A stretch of DNA of 64,000 nucleotides. It comes from an uncultured delta proteobacterium (GTDB lineage: Bacteria; Desulfobacterota; Desulfovibrionia; Desulfovibrionales; Desulfovibrionaceae). The stretch lies in contig CAIMRY010000029.1 of NCBI GenBank assembly GCA_903843965.1, forward strand, positions 62,001 to 126,000, in the 5' to 3' direction. The translations under genes and the position numbers were made by a program. Shown here in pieces: positions 33,879-45,761 of the stretch. Below the pieces are notes generated by a model. The model worked only from the letters and a program-made list of their open reading frames with translations. It ran no database searches and was not told where the DNA came from. Position 1 is the stretch's first letter; each line of letters starts with the position of its first letter.

Positions 33879-35897
33879 GTGAAGAGTCTGAGCATAAAAG
33901 CCCTGCTCGCCATTCTCGCCGCCGTCACCCTGGCCGGGTTCGCCACCATTCTGCTGCTGTTCACCCTGTCCACGCAGCGCACCACACGCACCTTCGAGGA
34001 CATCATCAACGTGGACGAGGCCCTGCTCGGCCAGCTCCAGGAGATGTACGCCCAGGGCCTGCAGACCGGCCAAGCCACGCGCAACGTGCTGCTCAACCCT
34101 ACGGACAAAAAGGCGAAAGAGAACTATGACACCGCCGACGGCAAGTTCCGCAAGGCCGCGCAAGCGGCCCTGGCCCTGGCCAAGGGCCCTGCGCAGGAAA
34201 AGCTGCGCGCCCTCGGCCCCTTGTGGGAAGAGGACCACGCCCTGAAGAACGAGATCATGAACCTGGCCCTGGGCGGCAAGGCCCAGGACGCCGTGGACGT
34301 CCTGAACGCCAAGGAGACCAAGAAGTGGCGCGAGGTCAAGGCTCTGGTCCAGCAGCTCATCGAGGAACAGGCCACCAAGTCCAAGACCGCTTACGCCCAA
34401 TACACCAGCCACGAGGCCAAGACCTTCTGGGCCACCCTGGCCACCATGGGGATCATGCTCGCCCTGGTCAGCGTCCTGCTCCTCAGCGCCTGGCGCATGA
34501 TCCTGCGGCCCCTTGAGGCCATCTGCGCGTTTGCCCGCAGCCAGGCCGCAGGGCGCTTCAGCGAATGTCTGAAGGGCCACTTCCAGGGCGAGTTCCGCGA
34601 GGTCAGCGAGGCCCTGTGCGCCATGTCCGACACGGTCCAGCGCTCGCTGGGGTTCACCCAGGGGGTGCTCAAAGGCATCGCCTCGCCTTTTCTGGTTGTT
34701 ACGGTGGACAACACCGTCCGCATGACCAACCAGGCATTGCTGGACATCCTGCAATTCGACGGGACGCCTGAGGGCGTTGTCGGCATGGATGGCAGCATCC
34801 TCTTCTACGGCAAAACGGGGCACAAGGGCGTCGTGGTGCAGGCCATGGAGGAGAAACGCGCCATCAGCATTGAGCGCGAAATGATCGGCCGCAAGGGCGG
34901 CAAGCGCAACGTCCTCATCACCGCCTCGCCGCTCTACAACAACATCACCGGAGAGCTCATGGGCGGGCTGGACCTGTTCACCGACATGACCGAACTGCGC
35001 GAGAAGGAAGCGCATATCATGGCCCAGAACGTGGCCGTCACCGACGCGGCCAAAGAGGCCGAGGGCGTGCTGGGCTCCCTGCTGGGCTGCTCCGAGCGCC
35101 TGGCCAGGCATATCCGCGAGGCGGAGGACGGCGCGGCCCAGCAGCGCGAGCGCGCCGGAGAGGCCACCCAGGTCATGGGCGACATGAGCGAGTCCATCAT
35201 GGGCGCTGCGGAGAGCGCCACCGCAGCGGCCGAGGGCGCGGAGCACGCCGGCAGCGAGGCCCGCCAGGGCCAGGACGTGGTGCGCCAGGTGATGCAGGCC
35301 GTGGAGGAGGTGCGCCAGCAGACCCTCTCGCTCAAGGAGAACATGGGCGAGCTGGGCCGCCAGGCCGAGTCCATCGGCCAGGTCATGAACGTCATCAGCG
35401 ACATCGCCGACCAGACCAACCTGCTGGCCCTGAACGCCGCCATCGAGGCCGCCAGAGCGGGCGACGCCGGGCGCGGCTTCGCCGTGGTGGCCGACGAGGT
35501 GCGCAAGCTGGCCGAAAAGACCATGACCGCCACCCGCGAGGTGGGCGAGGCCATAGGCAACATCCAGCGCGGCACCAGGGCCAATGTGGCCCAGGTGGAG
35601 ACCGCCGCCCACAACATCGAACGGACCACGAGCCTGGCCGGGGGCTCGGGCGAGGCCCTGGTGCGCATCGTGGACATGGTCCAGGAGACCACCCAGCGCG
35701 TGCGCGGCATCGCCAAGGCCGTGGAGCTGCAGTCCACCGCCTCGGGCCGGGTGGACGCGTCCGTGGAGGAGATCAACGACATCGCCCTGCGCACGGCCAC
35801 AGGCATGGACGTGGCCACCCGCGACGTGGACGAGCTGCGCGACCTGACCGAGCGGCTGCGCGGCATCGTGGACGGCATGGTGGGCCAGCGGGACTGA
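33879..35897 (+). CDS. Methyl-accepting chemotaxis protein with PAS domain
   Basis: 672 residues from a GTG with GGAGG six bases upstream; the in-frame ATG at 33816 would prefix a non-membrane stretch. First membrane segment about residues 9-31, a periplasmic four-helix-type ligand domain, and second membrane segment about 188-208 ([19 protein letters not shown]). A HAMP-like linker follows, then a cytoplasmic PAS domain at about 265-380 ([26 protein letters not shown]). The signalling hairpin contains the conserved tip [21 protein letters not shown]. It should couple to CheA/CheW. No other che gene is in the window. Confidence 0.93.
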   Translation: MKSLSIKALLAILAAVTLAGFATILLLFTLSTQRTTRTFEDIINVDEALLGQLQEMYAQGLQTGQATRNVLLNPTDKKAKENYDTADGKFRKAAQAALALAKGPAQEKLRALGPLWEEDHALKNEIMNLALGGKAQDAVDVLNAKETKKWREVKALVQQLIEEQATKSKTAYAQYTSHEAKTFWATLATMGIMLALVSVLLLSAWRMILRPLEAICAFARSQAAGRFSECLKGHFQGEFREVSEALCAMSDTVQRSLGFTQGVLKGIASPFLVVTVDNTVRMTNQALLDILQFDGTPEGVVGMDGSILFYGKTGHKGVVVQAMEEKRAISIEREMIGRKGGKRNVLITASPLYNNITGELMGGLDLFTDMTELREKEAHIMAQNVAVTDAAKEAEGVLGSLLGCSERLARHIREAEDGAAQQRERAGEATQVMGDMSESIMGAAESATAAAEGAEHAGSEARQGQDVVRQVMQAVEEVRQQTLSLKENMGELGRQAESIGQVMNVISDIADQTNLLALNAAIEAARAGDAGRGFAVVADEVRKLAEKTMTATREVGEAIGNIQRGTRANVAQVETAAHNIERTTSLAGGSGEALVRIVDMVQETTQRVRGIAKAVELQSTASGRVDASVEEINDIALRTATGMDVATRDVDELRDLTERLRGIVDGMVGQRD

Positions 35898-36235
35898 GCA
35901 CGATTTCCTTGGCGGAAGCCAGCCTTGCCCGTGGCGCGCGCGCCACGGCCCATGGCCACAACCCGGCGCACCATTTCCTCTCGAAGAGTCAGAGTCAAAC
36001 TGGCATTTCTATGGCTGTCCACTCGGTCCTGCCCTGCGGTTGCGTTGTCGCAAACGCAATCGGACCGATTCGGGCCGAGTGAACAACCTCCTATAACTTC
36101 ACAGCTAGCCCGCGCGTGGCCCGCAGGCCGCACGACAAAAGCGCACACGGACCAGCCCAGGATTCGCCTAAACCAGCCCCTGCGGCCTGAAGGACTCCCC
36201 CCCCGGCTGGGCAACAGCTAGCCGCCCCAGCAAGG
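35898..36235. other. Convergent intergenic region with a perfect palindrome
   Basis: No gene is seen between the chemoreceptor and the convergent methyltransferase-like gene. It holds a 20-bp perfect palindrome at 35929-35948 (CCGTGGCGCGCGCGCCACGG) and a second inverted repeat at 36040-36059 (TTGCGTT with AACGCAA). Either may terminate transcription; neither has a T-run. Confidence 0.55.
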
Positions 36236-36679
36236 CTAGAGCCAGCGCCGCGTGCGCTTCCTATACTGGCGGTAGGCTTCGCCCAGCTCCCTTTCGGTCT
36301 TGGCCTCCTCCAGGGGGATGAAATGCCGGTCCAGGGCTGCGAAGGCCGCCAGGGGCACGGCCAGGGCCGCAAGATTCCCGGAAAGCAGGCCCGCCCCCAG
36401 CAGGATGAGCACCAGGGCCAGGTAGATGGGGTTGCGCGTCCAGCGGTAGATGCCGCCCGTGACCAGGGCGGAGCTGCGGGCGAAGGTGACGGTGGTGCGA
36501 CGGCGCAGCAGGGCCAGCACTCCGGCCAGGAGCGTCAGCAGCCCCCCGGCCAGCAGGCCCGAGCCCAGGGCCGCCAGGGGCCAGGCCAGAACGTTGAGGC
36601 CGGGCAGAAAGACCCGCAGCAGCAGGATGAGGGCCAGACCGGAGAACAGGTAGGCCAGGGGCAGGGGCGGCAATGTCAC
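36236..36679 (-). CDS. Isoprenylcysteine carboxyl methyltransferase-like membrane protein
   Basis: 147 residues with four to five hydrophobic helices. The motif GGIYRWTRNPIYLALVLILLG and the C-terminal EEAKTERELGEAYRQYRKRTRRWL are typical of the ICMT/phospholipid methyltransferase superfamily, which binds S-adenosylmethionine at the membrane. The substrate in bacteria is usually unknown. It is on the same strand as the Cdd1-like, hemC and fmdB genes. Confidence 0.82.
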   Translation of the reverse strand: MTLPPLPLAYLFSGLALILLLRVFLPGLNVLAWPLAALGSGLLAGGLLTLLAGVLALLRRRTTVTFARSSALVTGGIYRWTRNPIYLALVLILLGAGLLSGNLAALAVPLAAFAALDRHFIPLEEAKTERELGEAYRQYRKRTRRWL

Positions 36680-36738
36680 GGCGGCGTCCTCCCAGTGGAA
36701 CGTTTACCCGGCTTGGCGGTATTGCCGCCTGCGCGCGC

Positions 36739-37035
36739 TCAGTCCTTCCAGCACCACCACTTGAGAAGCTCGGGGTCTGGCTTGGCGGTCTCGGCGAAGT
36801 ACACGGCGCAACGGAAAACATAGAGCATGCAGCGGTCCACGTGCCGCCCGGCCAGGGTCTCCAGCTCGGCATAGAGCGCTTCCGGGGCGCGGCCGCGCAA
36901 GTCGTCCACGCAGCGCAGGCCCAGGCTCCAGAGGTCCACGGCAATGGACTTGCCCACGCCGGGGATGCGCCGGAGGTCCTGCAAGGCGGCCCGCATGGCG
37001 GCCTCCTTGGCGGACAGATCAGGGGCTGCTGTCAT
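36739..37035 (-). CDS. Cdd1-family helix-hairpin-helix protein
   Basis: 98 residues from the ATG at 37035. A helix-hairpin-helix (LRRIPGVGKSIAVDLWSLGLRCVDDL) is followed by GRHVDRCMLYVFRCAVYFAE, which matches the small 'pathogenicity locus' Cdd1 family. The fold suggests DNA or protein binding. It ends with a Trp/Lys-rich tail (LLKWWCWKD). Its start is about 76 bases after the hemC stop. Confidence 0.75.
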   Translation of the reverse strand: MTAAPDLSAKEAAMRAALQDLRRIPGVGKSIAVDLWSLGLRCVDDLRGRAPEALYAELETLAGRHVDRCMLYVFRCAVYFAETAKPDPELLKWWCWKD

Positions 37036-37111
37036 GACGTGCTCCGGGCCGTGCTCCGGGCCGCTTTTCGGGCCAATACTCCGGGTCGGGCTCCATGTCG
37101 GAAGTCCGGGC

Positions 37112-38038
37112 CTAGCTGCGGGCGTACACCTCGTCCAGAATGGCCTTGCCGCCTGCGGCCAGCACCTGGTCCGCAAGCTGCGCGCCCAGATCCCAGGCCT
37201 TGTCCGCAGTTCCCGTGGCCGAGAGCCGGATGGGGTTCTCCCCGCTGACCCCGGCCACAAAGCCCGTGAGGGTCAGCTGATCGCCGGAAAGCACGCTCCA
37301 GGCCGCGATGGGCACCTGGCAGCCGCCGTCCAGGCCGGTCAGAAAGGCGCGCTCCGCCGCCACCTGGGCCGCGGTCTCGGGATGGTTCAGAAAGGCCAAG
37401 AGCTCGGCCATGTCCGGCCTGTCCCGGCGGTATTCGATGCCCAGCGCGCCTTGGGCCACGGCGGGCAGGAAGCGCGGCGGGCCGAGGATCTCCACCTTGG
37501 GTGCGGAAAGTCCCAGGCGGTTCAACCCGGCGGTGGCCACCACGATGGCGTCGAACTGGCCCTCGATGAGCTTGCGCACCCGGGTGTCCAGGTTGCCGCG
37601 CAGGGACTCGATGACCAGGTCGGGCCGCAGGGTGAGCAGCTGGGCCTGCCTGCGCAGGCTGCTGGTGCCCACCTTGGCCCCCTGGGGCAGGGCGTCCAGG
37701 CCGTCGTAGTTGACGGACAAAAGCGAGTCCGTGGGCGCCTCGCGCACGGGGTTCACGCCCACGATGAGCTCAGGCGGCAGCTCGGTGGGCACGTCCTTCA
37801 TGCTGTGCACGGCGAGGTCGGCCCGACCGTCCAGCAGCGCCTCCTCGATCTCCTTCACGAACAGGCCCTTGCCGCCCACCTTGGCCAGGGGCACGTCCAG
37901 GATCTTGTCGCCGGTGGTCTTGATTTTGAGCAGCTCCACGGTCAGTCCGGGGTGCTTGGCGCGCAAAAGCGCGGAGATGTGCTCGGCCTGCCAGAGGGCC
38001 AGCATGCTGCCGCGCGTGGCGATGGTGACGTGTTTCAT
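37112..38038 (-). CDS. hemC: Hydroxymethylbilane synthase (porphobilinogen deaminase)
   Basis: 308 residues, normal length. It polymerises four porphobilinogens for heme, siroheme and corrinoid synthesis. [12 protein letters not shown] opens the protein. [12 protein letters not shown] and [11 protein letters not shown] are active-site segments. The dipyrromethane cofactor cysteine is in [12 protein letters not shown]. Siroheme demand in sulfate reducers fits, but no other heme gene is beside it. fmdB is 18 bases upstream on the same strand. Confidence 0.96.
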   Translation of the reverse strand: MKHVTIATRGSMLALWQAEHISALLRAKHPGLTVELLKIKTTGDKILDVPLAKVGGKGLFVKEIEEALLDGRADLAVHSMKDVPTELPPELIVGVNPVREAPTDSLLSVNYDGLDALPQGAKVGTSSLRRQAQLLTLRPDLVIESLRGNLDTRVRKLIEGQFDAIVVATAGLNRLGLSAPKVEILGPPRFLPAVAQGALGIEYRRDRPDMAELLAFLNHPETAAQVAAERAFLTGLDGGCQVPIAAWSVLSGDQLTLTGFVAGVSGENPIRLSATGTADKAWDLGAQLADQVLAAGGKAILDEVYARS

Positions 38039-38056
38039 CAGCTTCGATCCCGCCCG

Positions 38057-38302
38057 CTAGCCGCAGGTGGAGCAGGAGCCGCCGGAGCAGCCCGCGCAGC
38101 CGCCGCCGGAGCGGGCGGGCGCGGAGGCCGTGGCCGCAGGGGCGTCGTCGCCAACGCCGCCAACTTTGGCACGGCAGCAGCTCATGAGCTTCTTGGTCTC
38201 GGTGGAGCCGCAGGAGGGGCACACAGCTGTCTCGTCCTGGCCAAAGACCAGTTCCTCGAACTGGTTTGTGCACCGCGTGCAGACATATTCAAATATGGGC
38301 AT
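38057..38302 (-). CDS. FmdB-type zinc ribbon protein
   Basis: 81 residues. MPIFEYVCTRCTNQFEELV and VCPSCGSTETKKL form a rubredoxin-like zinc ribbon with two CxxC knuckles. The C-terminus is Gly/Cys-rich (GGGCAGCSGGSCSTCG), which adds further metal ligands. The regulatory role suggested by the family name is not proven. It is the first gene of a probable fmdB-hemC-cdd1-methyltransferase operon. Confidence 0.88.
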   Translation of the reverse strand: MPIFEYVCTRCTNQFEELVFGQDETAVCPSCGSTETKKLMSCCRAKVGGVGDDAPAATASAPARSGGGCAGCSGGSCSTCG

Positions 38303-38406
38303 GGCAGTTTCCTTTTGGTTGTGGGCCAGCAGGAGGCGCACGGCGTCGCCCCGGCAAGGCCGAACGGACATAGCGCAATTCCCTTCTGCTGGCAACGCGC
38401 AGGGCA

Positions 38407-38434
38407 AGAGTAATACCGCTGCCGCCGCAGTCAA
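38407..38434 (-). promoter_or_regulatory. Possible promoter for fmdB-hemC
   Basis: Minus strand TTGACT, a 16-base spacer, then TACTCT, about 105 bases upstream of fmdB. The -10 is weak. The region 38303-38615 holds otherwise only the lon terminator. Confidence 0.3.
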
Positions 38435-38545
38435 CCGGCGTGGAGCGCAGCCGCAGGGTGTCCGGTTTGGCGGGGGCAGCTCCGGCAAGCGCGCCGCGTG
38501 CGCCCTTCAAGCCGTTGAAGCGCGCCAGCAAGCGTCTGCCCGCCA

Positions 38546-38588
38546 AAACAAACGGGGCGGCCGGGAGGGATGCTCCTGGCCGCCCCGT
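38546..38588 (-). terminator. lon terminator
   Basis: An 11-bp stem (ACGGGGCGGCC with GGCCGCCCCGT) is extended by an inner AGG/CCT pairing and followed on the minus strand by TTTGTTTTG. Confidence 0.75.
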
Positions 38589-38615
38589 GTCGTTGCGGGG
38601 AATGGACCGGCTCGG

Positions 38616-41240
<2,625 letters not shown>

Positions 41241-41414
41241 ATACCTCTCCTGTGCCGCCTGGGCCAGTCGCTGGGCAGCCGTGGGCGCACCAGGGCGTCG
41301 GCGGAGGCGGGCCGGTTTGGTGGGAGTTTTTTTGCGTTTCAAAGTGACCTGCTCCTGAACATTCGCGTTGGCCCGGCCAAGGAGACGGGCTCTTCCGTCG
41401 GACCGAACCTTGCT

Positions 41415-41442
41415 AGTGTAATTCGTTTTTGCGGCGTGGCAA
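41415..41442 (-). promoter_or_regulatory. Sigma-70 promoter of lon
   Basis: Minus strand TTGCCA, a 16-base spacer, then TACACT. It is about 170 bases before the ATG at 41240 and 70 before the alternative TTG. I see no convincing heat-shock (sigma-32 or CIRCE) element. Confidence 0.55.
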
Positions 41443-41563
41443 GGGTGAAGGCCGGAAATTCGGGGAATTCCTGGCCAAACCCGCGCGCCCGCAGGGCCTG
41501 CCGACCCGGACCTGGCCCGCGCCCCCTGGCCCCCCGCCGCTCATCCGCCAAAGCGATCCTGCG

Positions 41564-41593
41564 TTGACTTGCGCGCCAATTTCCAAATATATT
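41564..41593 (+). promoter_or_regulatory. Sigma-70 promoter of the HEFTH membrane protein
   Basis: TTGACT, an 18-base spacer, then TATATT (5 of 6 in each box). It is divergent from lon and leaves a leader of about 110-155 bases. Confidence 0.6.
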
Positions 41594-41753
41594 ATCACCA
41601 CAACCTGTTTGGTATACTCTTGGCGTGCCTTGAGCGCTTTACGAACGGTTTCGCGCTCCAGGAAGCTTTCGCCCCATTTCCGGGCGCGCCAACAGGCCAC
41701 ACGGCATGACTACCCGCAGCCTTTGGGCCTGCGGCGCGCTGGAGCAGCCCATC

Positions 41754-42524
41754 ATGACGAACGCAGAACGCCTCCGGGACGCCTTGACATACGCGCTCAT
41801 CATCCTCGTAGGTTTCCTGGCGCTCCAGTTCGTGGTCGTCGTCTCGCACGAGTTCACCCACAGCATCATGGCCTGGCTGCTGGGACAGATGGACAACCCC
41901 CTGGACATCGTCTGGGGCAGCCCGCTGACCTTGACCGGCTGGGACGAGGGCGTGGAGTACTCCCAGATGTTCGCCACGGGCCAGCTCGTGGAGGCGGCCA
42001 TCATCGCTGTCAGCCCCCTGGTCATGCACTCGACCATCGTCAGCGGCGGGCTGGTGCTTTTGACCCGCGGCAAGCCGCATGACCGCTGGCTGTTCCACCT
42101 GCTGTACTGGTTCGTGGTGGCCAACCTGATGGAGCTCATCGCCTACGTCCTCATGCGCGCCTTCGCCCTGCACGGCGATGTGGGCATCTTCAACCAGGGC
42201 CTGGGCCTGAGCCCGTGGCCCGTGTTCCTGGCGGGCACGCTGGCCCTGGCGGGCGCGCTGTACGTGCTGGCCACCAAGGCCCTGCCGCGCATCTACGCCC
42301 TCTTCGCCTGGACCAACCTCCCGGCGCAGTGGATCATCCTGGTGCTGACGGCCTTTGCGCTGTTCCTCTGGGGCAGCGGCCTGCGCGTCATCATCGGCGT
42401 GTACCCGGACCCGCAGTGGAAGTTCGGTCTGCTGGGGTTCGTGCTCTTCGGCCTGGCGCTGGCGGCCTGCAACCCGGCCAGGGAGTGGGTCAACCGGCGG
42501 ATTCAGACTACTGACGCACTCTGA
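41754..42524 (+). CDS. Polytopic membrane protein with HEFTH motif (M50-like candidate)
   Basis: 256 residues from the ATG at 41754 (GGAG nine bases upstream); an ATG at 41706 would add 16 residues. About six hydrophobic helices. The first contains VVVVSHEFTHSIMAWLLG, an HExxH zinc motif (His32, Glu33, His36) inside a membrane segment, as in site-2-protease-like M50 peptidases. I do not find the NPDG-type second motif with certainty, so protease activity is a hypothesis. The gene stands alone between lon and acylphosphatase. Confidence 0.7.
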   Translation: MTNAERLRDALTYALIILVGFLALQFVVVVSHEFTHSIMAWLLGQMDNPLDIVWGSPLTLTGWDEGVEYSQMFATGQLVEAAIIAVSPLVMHSTIVSGGLVLLTRGKPHDRWLFHLLYWFVVANLMELIAYVLMRAFALHGDVGIFNQGLGLSPWPVFLAGTLALAGALYVLATKALPRIYALFAWTNLPAQWIILVLTAFALFLWGSGLRVIIGVYPDPQWKFGLLGFVLFGLALAACNPAREWVNRRIQTTDAL

Positions 42525-42540
42525 CGCACTCTGACGCGAC
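42511..42540 (+). repeat. Three tandem 10-bp units at the stop codon
   Basis: CTGACGCACT-type units repeat three times across the stop; each copy contains TGA. Confidence 0.75.
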
Positions 42541-42584
42541 CGGCCGCCGACGCGGCGCTCACACGCTGCTGTTCCTGACGGACC

Positions 42585-42875
42585 TCAGTAGCGCACCACA
42601 AAGCCCTCAAATCGCTCGGGGATGTCGATGTAGCCTGCATCGACGAGGTCCACGCGCGCGGAGGGCGGGCCGTGCGTCAATGCCTGGCGGAAGCGCTCCA
42701 GCACCGTCCTGCCCTCTTCCGAGTCATCGGGCCCCTGGGCCTGCCCGGCCACGGAGCCGTCGGGCATGTTGCGCACCCAGCCGGAAAGGCCGAGCGCGCG
42801 GGCGGTCTGCTGCGTCCAGCCCCGGAACCAGACGTGCTGGACGTGGCCGGTGACGCGGAAGTGGAGGGTGGTCAT
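42585..42875 (-). CDS. acyP: Acylphosphatase with altered phosphate loop
   Basis: 96 residues, a typical length. The catalytic Arg (VWFRGW) and Asn (GWVRNMPDGSV) are present, so carboxyl-phosphate hydrolysis is plausible. The phosphate loop reads GHVQHVWFR, where the family normally has GRVQGVxFR; the central Gly is His. Activity could therefore be changed. It lies at the edge of a low-GC insertion, 22 bases before the nuclease-like gene stop. Confidence 0.88.
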   Translation of the reverse strand: MTTLHFRVTGHVQHVWFRGWTQQTARALGLSGWVRNMPDGSVAGQAQGPDDSEEGRTVLERFRQALTHGPPSARVDLVDAGYIDIPERFEGFVVRY

Positions 42876-42897
42876 GATTATCCACCATATGAATGAG

Positions 42898-44127
42898 CTA
42901 GTGAGGGATATTAAAAGCCAATATCGTTAATGTGAGTTCCCTATTTGCGTCGTCTTTGTTTGAGAATACATACCTAAATGATGTTTCAGAAGTGGCCCGA
43001 ACAAATCTTTTAAAATTCGGATGTGCCTTAGTTGTCTCTTGTATCTCTGCGAGAATTTTTGAAAAATCTTTATTTCTATTGAAAACAAGAATTGCAACCT
43101 TGGTATCCCTCCAACTGCTGTAACCAAGAAGCTGATCAATTGTTTCTGTTAGTTTCTTTGCGCCACCCCAGAATTTGCACTCACCGATAAATATATTTTT
43201 TCCATCCGCGCGTATCAGTATATCAGTTTTGCCATTGTAGTTAAATGTTTCTCCAGTTGCCTGCCCTTGATAGTGACCATTTAGAGGAACAAGAAAATGT
43301 GATCGCAATGTTTCTTCATCCATCTTAACGAAAGCAGAAGGGCTTAGTTCCATAACTTGAGCCATCCCCTGGATTACTTTAAGTATATGCTCATAATCTG
43401 TGTCCGCTAATACCGGTTCAGGTTTAAATGGAGTAGTCGAAGCCTGAGGCGATGACGGCTTAATCACTCTCCTGACCTCTGTAGCCACGTAAGTATTTGC
43501 TGTTTCCGTACGTTCTGTAATCTTAAAACCCAGAGAAGCCACAAGGTTCCTGTCTGAAAGAAGCTTTGACTTTCTCCTTGTAGCTGTTTCTAATGCTATT
43601 GGTACGATTTGAGCATTTATACCCTTAGCGTTCTCTCGCAGTCTGCTTAGATAAACATTTATTTCAGAAATAGTGGTCTCAATATGTCGTTTAACTTGAT
43701 CCGTCGTTAAGCTGGTCCCCTTAATTGAAACAGACAGGTTAGTACCTTTTATGTCTGCCATTGGAGGTGATGAACTATAGGTTGTTGGACGAATGTGAAA
43801 AACACTTGCATCGCCGACAAATGGGATATTTATTAATATTTCAGTTCCATCAACAAGATGTGGACGCCCATCTTCTCTAGGGAAATAGAGTGGATTATGG
43901 CTTACATCAACTTTTGTCTCGTGCTGCTCAACAGTTATATTGTTCGTATCTATCTCTGGAATACTTACTGTAAACTTATCTTGTAGATAATCGAATAAAT
44001 CAGTTTCCGAAGTATTAAGCAATTTGTCCGCGTTATATGAATTGATCTCGCCGATCACTTGGTCACGGATTCTCCTTTCCACAGAAAACCAATCATATTT
44101 ATTAAACAAGTAGTTGGTCGACCGCAT
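42898..44127 (-). CDS. Orphan protein with PD-(D/E)XK nuclease-like domain
   Basis: 409 residues; the ATG has GGAGG four bases upstream. The last third contains GKTDILIRADGKNIFIGECKFW followed by a helix with LLGYSSWRD and a strand AILVFNRNK. This is the D...ExK pattern and strand order of restriction-like PD-(D/E)XK nucleases (Asp in TDILI; Glu and Lys in ECK). The N-terminal 230 residues are unfamiliar, with a beta-rich centre. GC content is far below the flanks, indicating transfer. No methyltransferase or helicase is adjacent. A single-gene defence nuclease is a reasonable hypothesis. Confidence 0.72.
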   Translation of the reverse strand: MRSTNYLFNKYDWFSVERRIRDQVIGEINSYNADKLLNTSETDLFDYLQDKFTVSIPEIDTNNITVEQHETKVDVSHNPLYFPREDGRPHLVDGTEILINIPFVGDASVFHIRPTTYSSSPPMADIKGTNLSVSIKGTSLTTDQVKRHIETTISEINVYLSRLRENAKGINAQIVPIALETATRRKSKLLSDRNLVASLGFKITERTETANTYVATEVRRVIKPSSPQASTTPFKPEPVLADTDYEHILKVIQGMAQVMELSPSAFVKMDEETLRSHFLVPLNGHYQGQATGETFNYNGKTDILIRADGKNIFIGECKFWGGAKKLTETIDQLLGYSSWRDTKVAILVFNRNKDFSKILAEIQETTKAHPNFKRFVRATSETSFRYVFSNKDDANRELTLTILAFNIPH

Positions 44128-44317
44128 ACTACCTCCAGGCAGCTACTATCGCTAATAAAATGGCACGCTGAGTCAATAATTTATATCTTACTACTCGTCA
44201 ATTGGTCAGTAACATTCCTTCAAATGTGAATAAATTACTGAGGATATGTCCTCGGTCTTGTCTACTTTATTGCATATATTTAACAACACACAAATGGCAT
44301 GTAGCTATTCCCCCCCC

Positions 44318-44668
44318 TCAAATCCCCCTTGCCCACGCCAACACCGCCGCCAGCACCATGCTCCCCGCCAGGTACCGCCAGTCCTCACTGGCGAAGTACA
44401 CCCCGGCCCCGGCCACCAGGATCAGCGCATAGGCCCAGGTTTCCGCGCAGGCCTTGACCAGCTGGTCCGTGCCCTCCTCGATGGAGAGCACAATGGGCTC
44501 CACCACGCGCCACATGGGGTCGCCCAGCGGGTCGCCGTTCTGGCCGTTCGAGCCGTTCTGGCCCGGCCCGCCGGTGCACGACCAGCGCGACTGCAGCTTG
44601 CGCCCGCATTTTTCGCATTCACGCGCGTCGTCCGCGTTCCTGGTGCCGCAACTGGTGCAGAGGATCAT
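44318..44668 (-). CDS. Zinc-ribbon membrane protein
   Basis: 116 residues. An N-terminal zinc ribbon (MILCTSCGTRNADDARECEKCGRKL) with two CxxC knuckles is followed by a Gly/Asn-rich linker and two hydrophobic helices near the C-terminus (WAYALILVAGAGVYFA and AGSMVLAAVLAWARGI). The zinc ribbon is likely cytoplasmic. It follows the M48 gene by 21 bases, so it may be part of the same envelope-stress unit. Function is unknown. Confidence 0.8.
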   Translation of the reverse strand: MILCTSCGTRNADDARECEKCGRKLQSRWSCTGGPGQNGSNGQNGDPLGDPMWRVVEPIVLSIEEGTDQLVKACAETWAYALILVAGAGVYFASEDWRYLAGSMVLAAVLAWARGI

Positions 44669-44689
44669 GCGACGCCGCCAGCCCGCAGC

Positions 44690-45499
44690 CTAGTTGAGGT
44701 ACTGCGGCTGGAAGTACTTGGCGCGGATTGCGTCCATCTTGGCCTGGATGTCGGCAATGCGCTGCGTGGTCGAGGGGTGGGTGGACAGCCACTCGGGCTG
44801 GCTCTTGCCCTTGCTCTTGGCGTAGGCGTCCATCTTGCGCCACAGCGAGAGCGCGCCCGCAGGCTCGTACCCGGCCTTGGCCGCCAGGATCATGCCCACC
44901 TCGTCGGCCTCGGACTCCTGGGTGCGGTTGTGCGGCAGCATCACCCCCACCTGCGCGCCAATGCCGTAGGCCTGCCCGAACACCTCGCTGGCGACCGGGC
45001 CCACGCTGGACCCGATGGCGATGGACGCGGCCTGGCCGCCCACCTGGAGCATCAGGGCCTGGCTCATGCGCTCCGCGCCGTGGCGCTCCAGGGCGTGGGC
45101 GATCTCGTGCCCCATGACCGCCGCCAGCTCGTCGTTGCTGGTGGTCAGGTTCAAGATGCCCGTGTACACGAAGACCTTGCCGCCCGGCAGGCAGAAGGCG
45201 TTCACGTCATTCTTCTCGATCAGGTGGAATTCCCACTTGTATTCCGGCTTGTTGGCGGCCATGGCAATGCGCCACCCCACGCGCCGCACGCGCTCGGTCT
45301 GGAGCAGGTCGCTGCTCTCCTTCTCCTTCTTGAGCACATCCTGGGCGGCCTGCAGCCCCAGCTGCATCTCCTGGCCCTCGCCGATGAGCAAGAGCTGGCT
45401 GCGGTTGGTGTAGGCGGCATGGCCGCAGCCGGAGACGAGCACCGCCAGGCACAGCAGCAGGGCAGCCCGTTTCAGCCAGGGGATCAGCGGACGGTTCAT
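44690..45499 (-). CDS. M48 family metalloprotease, lipoprotein
   Basis: 269 residues from the ATG at 45499, with GGAG upstream. The signal peptide ends in the lipobox LVSGC, so the mature protein is lipid-anchored. The zinc motif is VMGHEIAHALERH, with the third ligand Glu in ESEADEVGM. The layout resembles BepA/LoiP-type periplasmic peptidases without the TPR part; these act in outer-membrane quality control. The following zinc-ribbon gene is co-directional. Confidence 0.92.
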   Translation of the reverse strand: MNRPLIPWLKRAALLLCLAVLVSGCGHAAYTNRSQLLLIGEGQEMQLGLQAAQDVLKKEKESSDLLQTERVRRVGWRIAMAANKPEYKWEFHLIEKNDVNAFCLPGGKVFVYTGILNLTTSNDELAAVMGHEIAHALERHGAERMSQALMLQVGGQAASIAIGSSVGPVASEVFGQAYGIGAQVGVMLPHNRTQESEADEVGMILAAKAGYEPAGALSLWRKMDAYAKSKGKSQPEWLSTHPSTTQRIADIQAKMDAIRAKYFQPQYLN

Positions 45500-45619
45500 G
45501 GCAGGTCTCCTTGTCTGGCGGTGTACATGCAAAAGTCGGCCCAGCGCCAGCGGTGAATATAACCACGCCCCGGCACAGACTCAAGGGGTGGGGCCGGACA
45601 TTCGGAAAGGCCAGGGGCC

Positions 45620-45757
45620 CTGACGGGCCGGGACAGACGGGCCGGGACAGCGAGTCGGGACAGCAGGGCCAGGACCGACTGGCAAATCCGGGCGTGCAAA
45701 TCCAGGCAAGCCACGCCCAGGCAGGCCAGCCCAGGCAGGCCGCGCCCAGGCGGACGA
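45620..45757. repeat. Short degenerate repeats between the M48 gene and recN
   Basis: GACGGGCCGGGACA-like units occur two to three times at 45620-45665, and GCCCAGGCAGGCC-like units at 45711-45757. The 262-base gap otherwise contains nothing I can support. Confidence 0.6.
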
Positions 45758-45761
45758 AAAC

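Noticed and set aside
41241-41342. Longer Lon start at a TTG
   Set aside because: Possible, but the ATG at 41240 has a better ribosome site and gives the usual Lon N-terminus; kept only as an alternative.
44128-44317. Promoter for the PD-(D/E)XK-like gene
   Set aside because: Several TTGAC hexamers occur in the AT-rich sequence but none has a convincing -10 partner.
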